Shown here: positions 26,554-34,728 of the stretch, piece by piece
How the letters are laid out: each line of letters opens with the position of its first letter
Position numbering within the stretch: position 1 is the first letter of the stretch
Assembly: GCA_964553925.1 (NCBI GenBank)
Contig: CAZKNR010000239.1
Span: forward strand, 1-64,000
Length of the DNA: 64,000 nucleotides
Direction: 5' to 3'
Source of the DNA: DAISKN01 sp964553925
Lineage (GTDB): Bacteria > Acidobacteriota > Vicinamibacteria > Marinacidobacterales > SMYC01
Program-made: the position numbers and the translations under genes
The notes under the pieces: model-generated
What the model was told of the DNA's origin: nothing
The model's input: only the letters and a program-made list of their open reading frames with translations
The model's database searches: none

Positions 26554-27210
26554 CTAGCGCGGCTTCTCGGCGGCGAGCATGAAGATGTCGCGGCCCTCCT
26601 GACGGTACTTGCGCTCGAAGTTGGACCCCACGACCTCGCTCTCGAGGGCGGCGCGGGTTGCGGCGAAGCCGGCTTCGACCAGGGGCGATCGCTTCACCGC
26701 GGCCGCGATCTTCTCGAAGTATTCCCGATGATCGGTCGCGATCGAAAGACGCGCGCCCGGCTTCAACCTCGAAGCGAGCTCGTCGACGAACACCGGCTGG
26801 AGCAGCCGCCGCCGGTGGTGGCGCGTTTTGGGCCAGGGGTCGGGGAAGTAGAGGTGGATGGCGGACAGGCTCTCCTTCTCGATGAAGTCGCGCACGAACC
26901 CCGAGGCCTCGGCCAGGACGACTCGGACGTTCTTTCTCTCGGCGCGCCGCAACCGGTCTCCCGCGAAGATCCAGTACCTCCGGGCATACTCGATTCCGAG
27001 GAAGTTCACTTCCGGCCTCGCTCCGGACTCCGCGAGCAGAAACGTTCCCTTGCCCGACCCGATTTCGAGCTCGAGCGGCCAGTCGTTTCCGAAGAGAGCC
27101 ATGCTGGTAGCGGGCCGAGGGGTGGTCTCGGGAGTTAACCCGTGCCCTCCGGGCATCCTCCTGCTCCGGCGGCTCCCCCGACCGGACGTTGGTTGCATGG
27201 TTCGGTTCAT
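26554..27210 (-). CDS. trmB: tRNA (guanine-N7-)-methyltransferase TrmB
   Basis: 218 residues, normal for TrmB. SAM-binding motif LEIGSGKGTFLL is followed by FLGIEYARRYW, VRVVLAEASGF and the family signature IHLYFPDPWPKTRHHRRRLLQP. The C-terminal SNFERKYRQEGRDIFML is also typical. It methylates N7 of G46 in the variable loop of tRNA. An N-terminal Arg/Pro-rich extension precedes FGNDWP, so the real start could be internal, but TrmB proteins normally have about 35 residues before FGND. Divergent from the desaturase gene. Confidence 0.93.
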   Translation of the reverse strand: MNRTMQPTSGRGSRRSRRMPGGHGLTPETTPRPATSMALFGNDWPLELEIGSGKGTFLLAESGARPEVNFLGIEYARRYWIFAGDRLRRAERKNVRVVLAEASGFVRDFIEKESLSAIHLYFPDPWPKTRHHRRRLLQPVFVDELASRLKPGARLSIATDHREYFEKIAAAVKRSPLVEAGFAATRAALESEVVGSNFERKYRQEGRDIFMLAAEKPR

Positions 27211-27329
27211 GTTACGCTACGCCCAATGGTCCACGTGAGAATCCGGCCTCGGGTGAGGCTTCCGAGCTAACTTACTCGAATCCCCGTGAGAAGGCTGCTG
27301 TAGCCCATCCCCGTAAACAGGAGAGTTTC

Positions 27330-28247
27330 GTGAATACGAATGCGCCGAACCTATCTTCTGTCCCGTCCCGCGGCGGGATTTCCTGGCTCTCGACCATCCC
27401 CTTCGTCGCCCTTCATCTCATGACTCTGGGCGCAATCTGGGTGGGATGGAGTCCGATTGCGCTCCTTGTTTGTCTCGCGCTCTATTGGGTGAGGATGTTC
27501 GCTATCACCGGGTTCTACCATCGCTATCTGGCCCACCGGACGTACAAGACTTCGCGCTGGTTTCAATTCCTGTTCGCCGTGGTCGGCAACTCCAGCACTC
27601 AGAAAGGCCCGCTGTGGTGGGCTGCCCATCACCGGCACCACCATCAGTATTCCGATGAGGAGGAGGACGTCCACTCGCCCACGAAGAGCGGGTTCCTGTA
27701 CTCCCACATCGGCTGGATCTTCGATCGGGCGAACAGCCCCACGAGGATGCGGCTCATCCCCGACCTCGCGAAGTACCCCGAGCTTCGCGCCCTGGATCGT
27801 TTCGACGTCCTCATCCCCATCCTTACCGGCGTCTCCTGCTTCGGGCTCGGCGTCCTGCTCGAGGCGACAGCGCCTTCGCTCGGAACCTCGGGAATGCAGA
27901 TGCTCGTCTGGGGTTACGTCATCTCGACCGTGGTTTTGGCCCACAGCACGTTCACCATCAACTCCCTCTCTCATCTCCTGGGAAAGCGGCGCTTCGAGAC
28001 CACCGACACCAGCAAGAACAACCTGACTCTCGCGCTTTTGACCATGGGTGAGGGCTGGCACAACAATCACCACTTCTATCCCACCGCGACCCGGCAAGGC
28101 TTCTACTGGTGGGAGATCGACGCCACGTACTACGGCCTGTACATCCTCTCGAAGCTCGGGCTCGTCTGGGATCTGAGGAAAGTTCCGGCTCACGTTCTGG
28201 AGCAGGGGCGGCACGCGGGCGAGGAGCGGGCGGAAGCGGCGGCCTGA
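27330..28247 (+). CDS. Membrane fatty-acid (acyl-CoA delta-9 type) desaturase
   Basis: 305 residues from GTG 27330, which follows CAGGAGAG. The three histidine boxes of the di-iron desaturases are complete: HRYLAH (about 64), HRHHH (about 100) and HNNHH (about 243). Four hydrophobic segments fit the stearoyl-CoA desaturase topology. GFYHRYLAHRTYK, GPLWWAAHHRHHH and GEGWHNNHHFYP are the family signatures. It introduces a cis double bond into saturated acyl chains and sets membrane fluidity; an electron donor is not encoded next to it. Temperature or redox control cannot be seen. Confidence 0.93.
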   Translation: MNTNAPNLSSVPSRGGISWLSTIPFVALHLMTLGAIWVGWSPIALLVCLALYWVRMFAITGFYHRYLAHRTYKTSRWFQFLFAVVGNSSTQKGPLWWAAHHRHHHQYSDEEEDVHSPTKSGFLYSHIGWIFDRANSPTRMRLIPDLAKYPELRALDRFDVLIPILTGVSCFGLGVLLEATAPSLGTSGMQMLVWGYVISTVVLAHSTFTINSLSHLLGKRRFETTDTSKNNLTLALLTMGEGWHNNHHFYPTATRQGFYWWEIDATYYGLYILSKLGLVWDLRKVPAHVLEQGRHAGEERAEAAA

Positions 28248-28255
28248 GCGCCCAG

Positions 28256-29752
28256 TCAAGAAAAGCCCAAAAGACTTCGAATCGCTTCCAAGACCACTCG
28301 AAACGCCTCGGTAGACGGGGCGATCACTTCGAAGTGTCCCGCGCCTTCGGCGAGGGTGTGGGACGCATCGTCCCCTTTGGCCTGCGCCTTTCTGGCGTAG
28401 TCGTCTCCAAAAGCCGGGGGAACGATGGCGTCGAGCGAGCCGGTTATGAGCCGTTGAGGCACTCCCAGGGGTAGCCGTTCGATGGGCGAGGCTTCCGCGT
28501 AGCGAGAGGCCGCCTCCTCCGGGCCGCCGCCGACGACCTCGGCCGCCATGGTGTCGCACACTCGTTCTTGGACCGCGCGCCTGAGGTCGGTGACTCCCGC
28601 GAGCGAGACGACTCCCGCGAGCGGCAGCGGATCGGACGACCCGCGAATCTCGCTGCCCTCGCCGAGACCGCCGCGGGCGGCGAGCCAGAGAGCGAGGTGC
28701 CCTCCGGCGGAATGGCCGACGGCGGCGACGCGCGCGAGATCGAGCGGGTGAGACGACGCGAGCGTCCGGAGACGATCCGCGCCCGCGGCCACGTCGAGAA
28801 ACGTCCCTGGCCAACCTCCGCCGGGGTTTCCCACCCGGCGGTACTCGAGGCTCCATGTGGCGAACCCCTCGAGGCGAAGAGCGTCGCTGAAAGCGCGCGT
28901 ATGGCCGATGTCGTAGCGCGCGCGCCAGCAGCCTCCATGGAGCACGATCGCGACCGGGTGTGGTCCGCGTCCCGAGGGGAGCCGAAGCTCTCCGAACTGG
29001 AGAGGGTCGTCTCCGTATTGAATTCGGGCGTCGGGCTCGGGATGAGAGAGGTTCAGGATGTCGTCGACGCTGAAAACCGGAGCGCTCGCGGGGAGGTCGA
29101 GGGCGCGCAAGGTGTCGTCATCGAGGCGATGACCGCCCTCGAATCGCTTCACCTGGAACGCGATCTCGCGATCTCTCAAAAGCGAGGACTGCCGCTCCCA
29201 GTGCTCTTCGGTGAGAAAGGGATCGCGGGTCCCGCCGACGAGGGTAACCGTCATTCGGCCCTGGCGGCCGTGGCGGCCGAGGCGCGCGATCGCGGCGTCG
29301 TCGAGATCGTGGGGGAGGGGCGAGCCCCAGATCACGAGCTCGTCGATCTCGGCCTTCCCGCGGGTCGCCCAACGGGCCGCGGTCGCGACTCCCTGAGAGT
29401 AGCCCAGGATCCGGAGACGGATTTCCGAGCGGCGAAGACCCTCGAAGATCCGGTCGTGTAGCCGATCCAGATAGGTGACGTAGTCGTCGATCTCCGTGAG
29501 GCGGTCCTCACGAGTCATCCAGGAGGCGCCGACCCTCTGGTGGTCCTCGTGGTAGAAGCGCGAGAGGGCCTCGGGGACGACGAGAAGGCGCCCGTCCCGG
29601 GCCAGGGCGCGCGCGTGGCCCAGAAACTCCGAAGCGAGCTGGCCATAGCCGTGAAAGAGGAACCAGACGTCATCGAGAGGTCCGTCCACCCGGCCGAGCG
29701 TGAGATAACGCGCGGTCTTAGAAACGGCGAGATGGTGGCTCTCGGGCTCCAT
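28256..29752 (-). CDS. Fusion of two alpha/beta-hydrolase domains
   Basis: 498 residues made of two complete-looking hydrolase domains. Domain 1 (about 25-225) has VWFLFHGYGQLASEF, ILGYSQGVATAARW (nucleophile Ser) and EGGHRLD (His), like phospholipase/carboxylesterases. Domain 2 (about 245-498) has AIVLHGGCWRARYD (oxyanion HGG), VGHSAGGHLALWLA (Ser), TGSLDAIVPP (Asp) and EGAGHFEVI (His), like BD-FAE or kynurenine-formamidase-type esterases. No signal peptide. The joint (VDDILNLSHPEPDARIQYGDDP) contains no frameshift. Two catalytic hydrolases in one chain is uncommon; the substrate is unknown. Confidence 0.82.
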   Translation of the reverse strand: MEPESHHLAVSKTARYLTLGRVDGPLDDVWFLFHGYGQLASEFLGHARALARDGRLLVVPEALSRFYHEDHQRVGASWMTREDRLTEIDDYVTYLDRLHDRIFEGLRRSEIRLRILGYSQGVATAARWATRGKAEIDELVIWGSPLPHDLDDAAIARLGRHGRQGRMTVTLVGGTRDPFLTEEHWERQSSLLRDREIAFQVKRFEGGHRLDDDTLRALDLPASAPVFSVDDILNLSHPEPDARIQYGDDPLQFGELRLPSGRGPHPVAIVLHGGCWRARYDIGHTRAFSDALRLEGFATWSLEYRRVGNPGGGWPGTFLDVAAGADRLRTLASSHPLDLARVAAVGHSAGGHLALWLAARGGLGEGSEIRGSSDPLPLAGVVSLAGVTDLRRAVQERVCDTMAAEVVGGGPEEAASRYAEASPIERLPLGVPQRLITGSLDAIVPPAFGDDYARKAQAKGDDASHTLAEGAGHFEVIAPSTEAFRVVLEAIRSLLGFS

Positions 29753-29827
29753 CGTTACGTGAAGTTGCCGGCCGCCGGAAATCCGCGCGGACCCGATCCG
29801 AGGCGGACCGCGCGGGTTCTGATGACA

Positions 29828-30295
29828 TCAGCCACGGTACGATACATCCTGGAGCTGAACGGAGATGCCGTCCGGATCCGCGAAGTAGAGCTCCTTCACG
29901 TCGCCGCGCATCCGGATGCGGCTCTCGACTCCGTGCTCCGCGCAGACCTTCATCGTCTGGTCGGCGTCGAAGCGCTCGACCCCGAGGCAGAAATGGTTGA
30001 TGTGCGCCCTGTTCGCGCTGTTCGCAGAAGCCGCAGCGTAGATACCCACGAACGATTCGCCGGCGGCCAGGTTGATGCCGTTGTCCTGCCGGCTCATCAC
30101 CGGCATGCCGAAGAGCTGCTGATAAAACGTCACGGACCGCTCTACGTTCGATACGAACAACGTGACGCGATTGAGCGTCCGCACCGGCAGTTGAGGCTTC
30201 GGCGCCTGCGCCGCCGCGATCGCCGCCACGAACTCCCGGCGCGTCAGAGCACCCGTCTCATACCGACTCACCAACCGTTCGACTGCCGCGTTCAT
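29828..30295 (-). CDS. VOC-family (glyoxalase-like) protein
   Basis: 155 residues. A short helical leader (AAVERLVSRYETGALTRREFVAAIAAA) is followed by one VOC module: LNRVTLFVSNVERSVTFYQQLFGMPV, INHFCLGVERF, and KELYFADPDGISVQLQDV. The usual metal-ligand positions (His in INHF, Glu/Gln near ISVQLQ) are partly kept. VOC proteins include dioxygenases, glyoxalases and resistance proteins; the reaction cannot be told from this sequence. The leader resembles the 'RRxF' start of secreted glyoxalases but has no hydrophobic core. Confidence 0.8.
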   Translation of the reverse strand: MNAAVERLVSRYETGALTRREFVAAIAAAQAPKPQLPVRTLNRVTLFVSNVERSVTFYQQLFGMPVMSRQDNGINLAAGESFVGIYAAASANSANRAHINHFCLGVERFDADQTMKVCAEHGVESRIRMRGDVKELYFADPDGISVQLQDVSYRG

Positions 30296-30417
30296 CGGGC
30301 CACCTCTCGCGACTGGATGCGCAAGGTATCACGAACGACCCTCTTCCACCGGGGAGGAGAACCCCCCTTTTTCTCGTCTCTATTGCATAGGGGTGAGGGT
30401 CATGACGGGAGATCGAC

Positions 30418-31152
30418 ATGGGCCCTCAAATCGCGCCGGGCGCGAGCATTCAGAACGTGCTTCGGGAGTTCCTTCAGGACCGGGGTCGAGATCTGGCGCC
30501 GCCGGAATCTCGCCTGTATCGCCACGTGGTTCTGTTCCTCGAGCTTTGCATCAACAACTACGGCCACCGAAATCTGGACGAGGAGAGCCGCGAGCGGTAC
30601 GAGCGCCTCTACCGGGACTTCGATAGCGGCGGCCGGGATTTCTTCGAGCTGTTCGGGCCGGAGCTGCTCCTTCCGGAGCTTGATTTCTTCACCGACACCT
30701 TTCTGAAAAAGGAAGTCCATACGTCCGACAAAGTGGTGCGGCGCGCGAAAGACGTCGTCTCCGAGCTTCGCGCGTGGCTCGTGAATCGAGACTACCTCAC
30801 GCCGAAAGCCCTCGAAGATCACGAGAAGAGCCTGAGAGTCTGCGAGAGGCTAAAGCGCCGGCTGCGGCCCCTGGCGCGACGGGTTTCTCGAAGTCTGGTC
30901 TCCATCGATCCAACGACCCTTGCCGAGGATGACTTCGTGGCTCTCGACGACCACCTCGTCGGCCGCGTCGAGGAGGGGTGGGTGTGGCTCCGCGTGCACC
31001 GAACCGCCGCTCCCGAGGAGATCGGTCCCGTCGCCCTTCCAAAGGAGCTCACGCGCCACCTCCGCCGCGGCTTCACTCTCTGCTGCTCTCTCGGACGGCT
31101 TCGGGGCCGTTGGCGCCTCGTGGAGTTTTCGGAGGTCCATCCTCGCGGATAG
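30418..31152 (+). CDS. Unknown soluble protein
   Basis: 244 residues from ATG 30418, preceded by GGGAG. Mostly helical and charged: VLREFLQDRGRDLAPPESRLYRHVVLFLELCINNYGH, then LKRRLRPLARRV, and a beta-rich C-terminus (VEEGWVWLRVHRTAAPEEIGPVALPKELTRHL). No signal peptide, membrane segment or known catalytic motif. The C-terminal part could be a small nucleic-acid- or RNA-binding barrel, but this is a guess. It points toward, and nearly meets, the hydrolase gene at 31195. Confidence 0.68.
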   Translation: MGPQIAPGASIQNVLREFLQDRGRDLAPPESRLYRHVVLFLELCINNYGHRNLDEESRERYERLYRDFDSGGRDFFELFGPELLLPELDFFTDTFLKKEVHTSDKVVRRAKDVVSELRAWLVNRDYLTPKALEDHEKSLRVCERLKRRLRPLARRVSRSLVSIDPTTLAEDDFVALDDHLVGRVEEGWVWLRVHRTAAPEEIGPVALPKELTRHLRRGFTLCCSLGRLRGRWRLVEFSEVHPRG

Positions 31153-31194
31153 AACCGGGCTGCTGGAAAGTGGATTTCATGGCGCTTGCCGGAA

Positions 31195-32277
31195 CTATCT
31201 CTTCCGGGACAAGACGAGCCCGTCGAAACCGTGGCGGGTGGGCGCGTCTTCCAGGAACTCGGCGGCGGTGGCGTCCGCCTTGAGGGAGGCGTGGAGAAAG
31301 CGGCCGACGTAAAGACACAGACGCCGGTAGCGCTCGAGGGCCGCGGGAGCGCCCTCGCGCCCGTCGATGAAGACCTTCGAGGCAACGACGGTCGTGAGCG
31401 AGGTGAACTCGGCGTGGGTCGCGCCCTCGATCGTGAGAAGGTAGGCGCGTCCCCTCACCACTTCGTTGAAGTACCGGAAGCTCTTCGGGACTTGGGCAGA
31501 TTCACGCGAGCCGGTCGCATGGAGGAACGCGGCCGTCGAGCGTTTGGGCTCGAAGAAGATCGAGCTCTCGAGGAGCGTCTCGCCGTAAGCGTAGCCGGTC
31601 GCCGCGTCGAGGCTCACGACCGCGCCCACGTCGGGGTTCTTCATCTGAAGGAGCGCCTGGGCGACCCCCCCGAGGCTCCAGGCCACAAGACCGATGCGCC
31701 CGTCAGAGACCTCGGGGTAGCCGTGCATCTCCTGGATCACGAGCTCCATGTCCCGGAGCTGAGCGTCCACCGAAAGCTGGTCGTACGCGGCCTCGACGTC
31801 CTCTCTCGCCGGAAGAGAGGGAATCGCCGCGACGATGTAGCCCTGGCTCGCGAGATACTCGCTTAAGACGGTATTGAGGTAAAAGGGACCGGTGAGGCCC
31901 GTCCCGAAGATAAGGAGAGGAAAAGGTCCTTCAGCCCGCGGCGCTTTTTCGACCGCCGTCGTTTCCGAAGAGAAGAGCGCCTCGAGCTCGAGAGGCGAAA
32001 GCGAGAAACCGTACGTCGAAAGCCGCTCCCGGAAGCTCTCCCGACCGTCGCCGCCATCCACGTAACGGCCGAACGTCAGGGGCCGCGCTTCGCCCGTGGC
32101 GCCTTCCGCGGGATACCAGATGGAAATCGTGATCGGTCGGGCGCGGGTCTCTCCCTCGGCGCCGAAAGGACGGGAGTAGTCGAAAGATTCGACCTGCTCG
32201 AATCCCACTTTGTGGGGTCCCGGTTCGAGCTCGCCCGAGAGGGTCGAGGTCACGAGGAAAAGCGGAAGAAAACCCAC
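31195..32277 (-). CDS. Exported alpha/beta-hydrolase (PAF-acetylhydrolase/dienelactone-hydrolase-like)
   Basis: 360 residues from GTG 32277 with a short hydrophobic N-terminus (GFLPLFLVTSTLSG). Beta strands ITISIWYPAEG and FPLLIFGTGLTG (oxyanion region) are followed by GLVAWSLGGVAQAL (nucleophile Ser in GxSxG), VSLDAATGYA (Asp candidate) and EGATHAEFTSL (His). The IxIWYPA start is typical of secreted PAF-acetylhydrolase-like or DLH-like esterases. Substrate unknown. The 3' end is 42 bases from the convergent unknown gene at 30418-31152. Confidence 0.78.
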   Translation of the reverse strand: MGFLPLFLVTSTLSGELEPGPHKVGFEQVESFDYSRPFGAEGETRARPITISIWYPAEGATGEARPLTFGRYVDGGDGRESFRERLSTYGFSLSPLELEALFSSETTAVEKAPRAEGPFPLLIFGTGLTGPFYLNTVLSEYLASQGYIVAAIPSLPAREDVEAAYDQLSVDAQLRDMELVIQEMHGYPEVSDGRIGLVAWSLGGVAQALLQMKNPDVGAVVSLDAATGYAYGETLLESSIFFEPKRSTAAFLHATGSRESAQVPKSFRYFNEVVRGRAYLLTIEGATHAEFTSLTTVVASKVFIDGREGAPAALERYRRLCLYVGRFLHASLKADATAAEFLEDAPTRHGFDGLVLSRKR

Positions 32278-32431
32278 GGAGCGAGATTAGCGCGCCGGCC
32301 CCGCAAGAACGAAATCCCCGACGGGCGTTTCCTCGAGCGTGTATCCCTCGCACCTCCGATCTCATACTCTTCTCGGAACCGAAGACGAAATCGGTCCCGG
32401 GCCTCGCGAGGCCCATCGAACGATCGTGAGG

Positions 32432-32645
32432 CGTGAGGAATCACAGCACGACTTTCGTAACCGTCGAAGTCACCGGGTTCTTGGTCACTCGATATGCACC
32501 GGGATCGTGGCGGCGAGATTCTGCTGGTGAGTCACGACACCGACGACGCGCCCCCGCGACCTGAGCTCCGCCATGGTACGCGGTGAAGCCTTCGATCTCG
32601 AGCTTGATCGGGCGCATGAACCTCGTCGAGAAGCTCGTCGAAGAG
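32432..32645 (-). pseudogene. Relic of an sbcC gene with its middle deleted
   Basis: 32432-32576 matches the 3' end of the intact sbcC at 34729-34873 (about 94-95% by eye, one 1-base indel), still reading GRVVGVVTHQQNLAATIP. It is joined directly to 32577-32645, which matches 37076-37144, the sbcC start plus the overlapping sbcD end (65 of 69 bases). About 2.2 kb of the gene is therefore missing. The product would lack the whole ATPase core. Both segments show similar divergence, so they come from one old second copy of the sbcDC locus. Confidence 0.85.
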
Positions 32646-32872
32646 ACTCTTCGTGTCCTCGTATCCAGCGCTCTTTATCAGACATACGCGCCCACAGCTG
32701 CCCTTATCGCGCTACACGTCAGACCTCGCCAGATATCCCACGCCCTCAGCTTTGTGTTTTTGCACGTAAAGTCTGATGTAGACCTACGATACGAGCGACA
32801 ATCGCTAACAAGCCAACCGGGTTATCCTGCAAACGGTCATGGCCTTTATCGGATACTCGAGTAGTAGACTTA

Positions 32873-33154
32873 GTGTTAGCCCGGTTCAGTAGCCTCGCCG
32901 AAAGCGATAGAGCTAAACTGAGGGCAGCCAATGAGTGCCAGCCGATTTTGACGCAGTTTCGCGAGCTCCAATCCGACGAGAAGATTCATCTGGTGCAGGA
33001 TCTTTGGGATGAGATCGCTGAGGAAGTCGCTCGCCGTCCATTGACCGAGGCTCAACGCCGCCTGCTGGACGAGCGGATTCTCGATGAGGAGCAGAACCCG
33101 GACGACTTCGAACCGTGGTCGAAGGCGAAGGAAGACATTCTCCGGAACCTGTGA
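32873..33154 (+). CDS. Addiction-module antitoxin (TIGR02574-like), probably with a shifted 5' end
   Basis: The body (FRELQSDEKIHLVQDLWDEI, then RRPLTEAQRRLLDERILDEE and PWSKAKEDIL) is a clear 'putative addiction module component', the antitoxin partner of RelE/ParE toxins. Relatives start close to the ILTQFREL segment with a short MSxSE-like leader. The ATG at 32931, with GAGGG at good spacing, gives MSASRF and then a stop; one added base would connect it to the body. The only in-frame start is GTG 32873, without a good ribosome site. The gene may thus be expressed poorly or be broken. Confidence 0.65.
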   Translation: MLARFSSLAESDRAKLRAANECQPILTQFRELQSDEKIHLVQDLWDEIAEEVARRPLTEAQRRLLDERILDEEQNPDDFEPWSKAKEDILRNL

Positions 33155-33414
33155 GCTACGAGCTCGTCGTTCGAAGCCGCGCGAAGGCGGACATCCGGCG
33201 AGCTGCCAAGTGGTACGAGAAGAGGAAGCGCTCCCCGTCTTCTTGGATCCGATTGCACGCATTCATGCCGATCCGGATCATTCCGAAGGCGAGCGGCGCG
33301 AGATCATCGTGGTCAGCTCCCAATTCGCTCACGAGGACGCACCGTGTGCCCTCGCCGACGTGGGAGCAGATTGAAGCGGCTGTGCGTCGGCTCGATGGCT
33401 TCCGTCACCCATAG
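33151..33414 (+). pseudogene. Chimeric toxin remnant: RelE/ParE start joined to a BrnT-like piece
   Basis: GTG 33151 overlaps the antitoxin stop and starts a normal RelE/ParE toxin: SYELVVRSRAKADIRRAAKW then YEKRKR. After that the family pattern stops. In another frame the DNA reads LPVFLDPIARIHADPDHSEG then ERREIIVV, the central motif of BrnT-type toxins (FLDPxxxxxxDPDHSExEER). Neither frame gives a whole toxin, so this is a recombined, dead module. Extents are approximate. Confidence 0.55.
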
Positions 33415-33564
33415 GTCTTCTTGCGACTGCGACTGCGAGAGGGCGCTGACGACAACGAGCATCTGGAGATCATGGGCGGCAAGGGAAGATACTGGGTCGC
33501 CGGGTCGATCAAGGGCAATACGCAACGCCGACTAACAAACCCCCTTGGTGGGAGAGTCAGTTGA
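33346..33564 (+). pseudogene. Possible Imm1-like small immunity protein with an in-frame stop
   Basis: The frame reads PTWEQIEAAVRRLDGFRHP, a TAG at 33412-33414, then VFLRLRLREGADDNEHLEIM and GGKGRYW to a stop at 33562-33564. 'W..I..A.RRLDG' followed by 'L.IGGG.GRY' is the layout of Imm1-type immunity proteins. With the stop read through it would be about 70 residues, short for the family. Assignment is tentative. Confidence 0.35.
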
Positions 33565-33685
33565 TGCTGTGCTCGCACCCGGGACTGGCCACGCCACTCA
33601 ATCGCCGTCTTGGGCGAACAAGATCGAGGCGAGAAGGAAAGCGCGGGCGGCCCGGTGGCGGGGTTTGTGGCAGAATAGAGAGGAC

Positions 33686-33910
33686 ATGGAGAATCAGTAC
33701 ACCGGGGTCTTCGAGCAAGTTGGCGAGTGGTGGATCGGGCACGTCGAGGAGCTGCCCGGCTGCAACGTGCAGGAGCGCACGCTTGATGAAGTTCGGGAGA
33801 GCCTGAAGGAAGCCGTTCAGCTCATCGTGAGTGCCAACCGGGAACTGGCCAGGCGCGAGTCCGAGGGCCACCAGGTCGTCCGAGAGTCGCTGGCCGTCCC
33901 GGTTGAATGA
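33686..33910 (+). CDS. hicB: HicB antitoxin
   Basis: 74 residues from ATG 33686. YTGVFEQVGEWWIGHVEELPGCNVQERTLDEVRESLKEAVQLIV is the partial-RNase-H-fold HicB pattern (E-x-x-E-L-P-G-C, T-x-x-E-x-x-x-x-L-x-E-A). The C-terminus is short and lacks an obvious DNA-binding RHH or HTH, so repression may need other parts. It overlaps hicA by 4 bp (ATGA). Here the antitoxin gene comes first, the reverse of the classical hicAB order but common in variants. Confidence 0.85.
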   Translation: MENQYTGVFEQVGEWWIGHVEELPGCNVQERTLDEVRESLKEAVQLIVSANRELARRESEGHQVVRESLAVPVE

Positions 33911-34098
33911 AGCGCACCGACCTGATTCGCCACCTAAGCGCTCACGGCTGCGAGCTCCTCCGGGAGGGCGGTCGTCATTCGATCTACTGGAACCCAGCCA
34001 ACAGGCTTACCAGCGCCGTGCCTCGCCATGCCGAAATCGTCCTCCCTGTCGCGAATCGCATCTGCAAGGACCTGGGCATACCGCGCCCGGGGGAGTAG
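33907..34098 (+). CDS. hicA: HicA mRNA-interferase toxin
   Basis: 63 residues. KRTDLIRHLSAHGCELLREGGRHSIYWNPANRLTSAVPRHAEIV has the HicA double-stranded-RNA-binding fold, with the catalytic His in GGRHSIY and the PRHAEI strand. It then ends IPRPGE. HicA cleaves mRNA independently of translation when HicB is lost. Length and motifs are complete, so this is the one toxin-antitoxin module in the patch that looks functional. Confidence 0.87.
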   Translation: MKRTDLIRHLSAHGCELLREGGRHSIYWNPANRLTSAVPRHAEIVLPVANRICKDLGIPRPGE

Positions 34099-34221
34099 CG
34101 ACTTCAGCAGAGATCCGTGCCGTCGAACACGGGCATGGATCAGAGGAGCGGCGCTCTGGCCGAGCCGGGAGTGGCTGCTTGCGGCTCATCCACAGTGTTC
34201 GGCGGACACAGAGGGAGCGAC

Positions 34222-34524
34222 GTGACACGTCCACGGGTGCGTGCGGACTTCAACGGCCTCTTTCGCGAGATCCTGTGCCTGTCGCACAGCGACACTGCCG
34301 AGAACGAGACGGGAGCCGTTGTTCGATTGCATGCTGGCATGGTGCTCACAGCGTTTGACAAGGACACCGACGATGAGGGCAAGCGTGATGACCTCATCGC
34401 TTCCGGCGTCGTCGAGCAGGCACCGGAGTGGCTTCAGTGCAACGGTTCTAGGTGGGTTCTCCGGATCGACGAGCTGGGTGTCAGGCATGAGTCGGACTTC
34501 GATATCGCACCTCCCAAGGCCTAG
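34222..34524 (+). CDS. Small unknown cargo protein
   Basis: 100 residues from GTG 34222, preceded by GAGGGAG. RPRVRADFNGLFREILCLSH, ETGAVVRLHAGMVLTAFDKD, DDLIASGVVEQAPEWLQCNG and SRWVLRIDELGVRHESD form a compact, beta-rich protein. I have no family name. Its position after HicBA, in a bracketed patch of small unrelated genes, suggests mobile cargo. No signal peptide. Confidence 0.65.
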   Translation: MTRPRVRADFNGLFREILCLSHSDTAENETGAVVRLHAGMVLTAFDKDTDDEGKRDDLIASGVVEQAPEWLQCNGSRWVLRIDELGVRHESDFDIAPPKA

Positions 34525-34728
34525 GTCGGCTTTGCTCCTCTCGTGGAGAACGCCGGTGTTAGTTAGTTAGTTGGTTAAGTTAGGCGACAAGGAGCGATGG
34601 TTGGAGGGCTGCGACGAGCTTCACGTTGATCGACATCTGGACCGTCTGCCGATTTCAGCCTCCGAAAGCCGCACTCGGACGTTTGGTTCTGATCCTCGGT
34701 TGTTGGAGGCTGCCAGTTGCGATCGATT
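34525..34728. other. Intergenic stretch with GTTA repeats
   Basis: No gene seen. It holds a short GTTA tandem (GTTAGTTAGTTAGTTGG, 34558-34574) ending in GTTAGGC (34579-34585), which fits the GTTRRRY core of integron attC right ends. No matching left core was found at a proper distance, so an attC site is not claimed. Confidence 0.4.
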
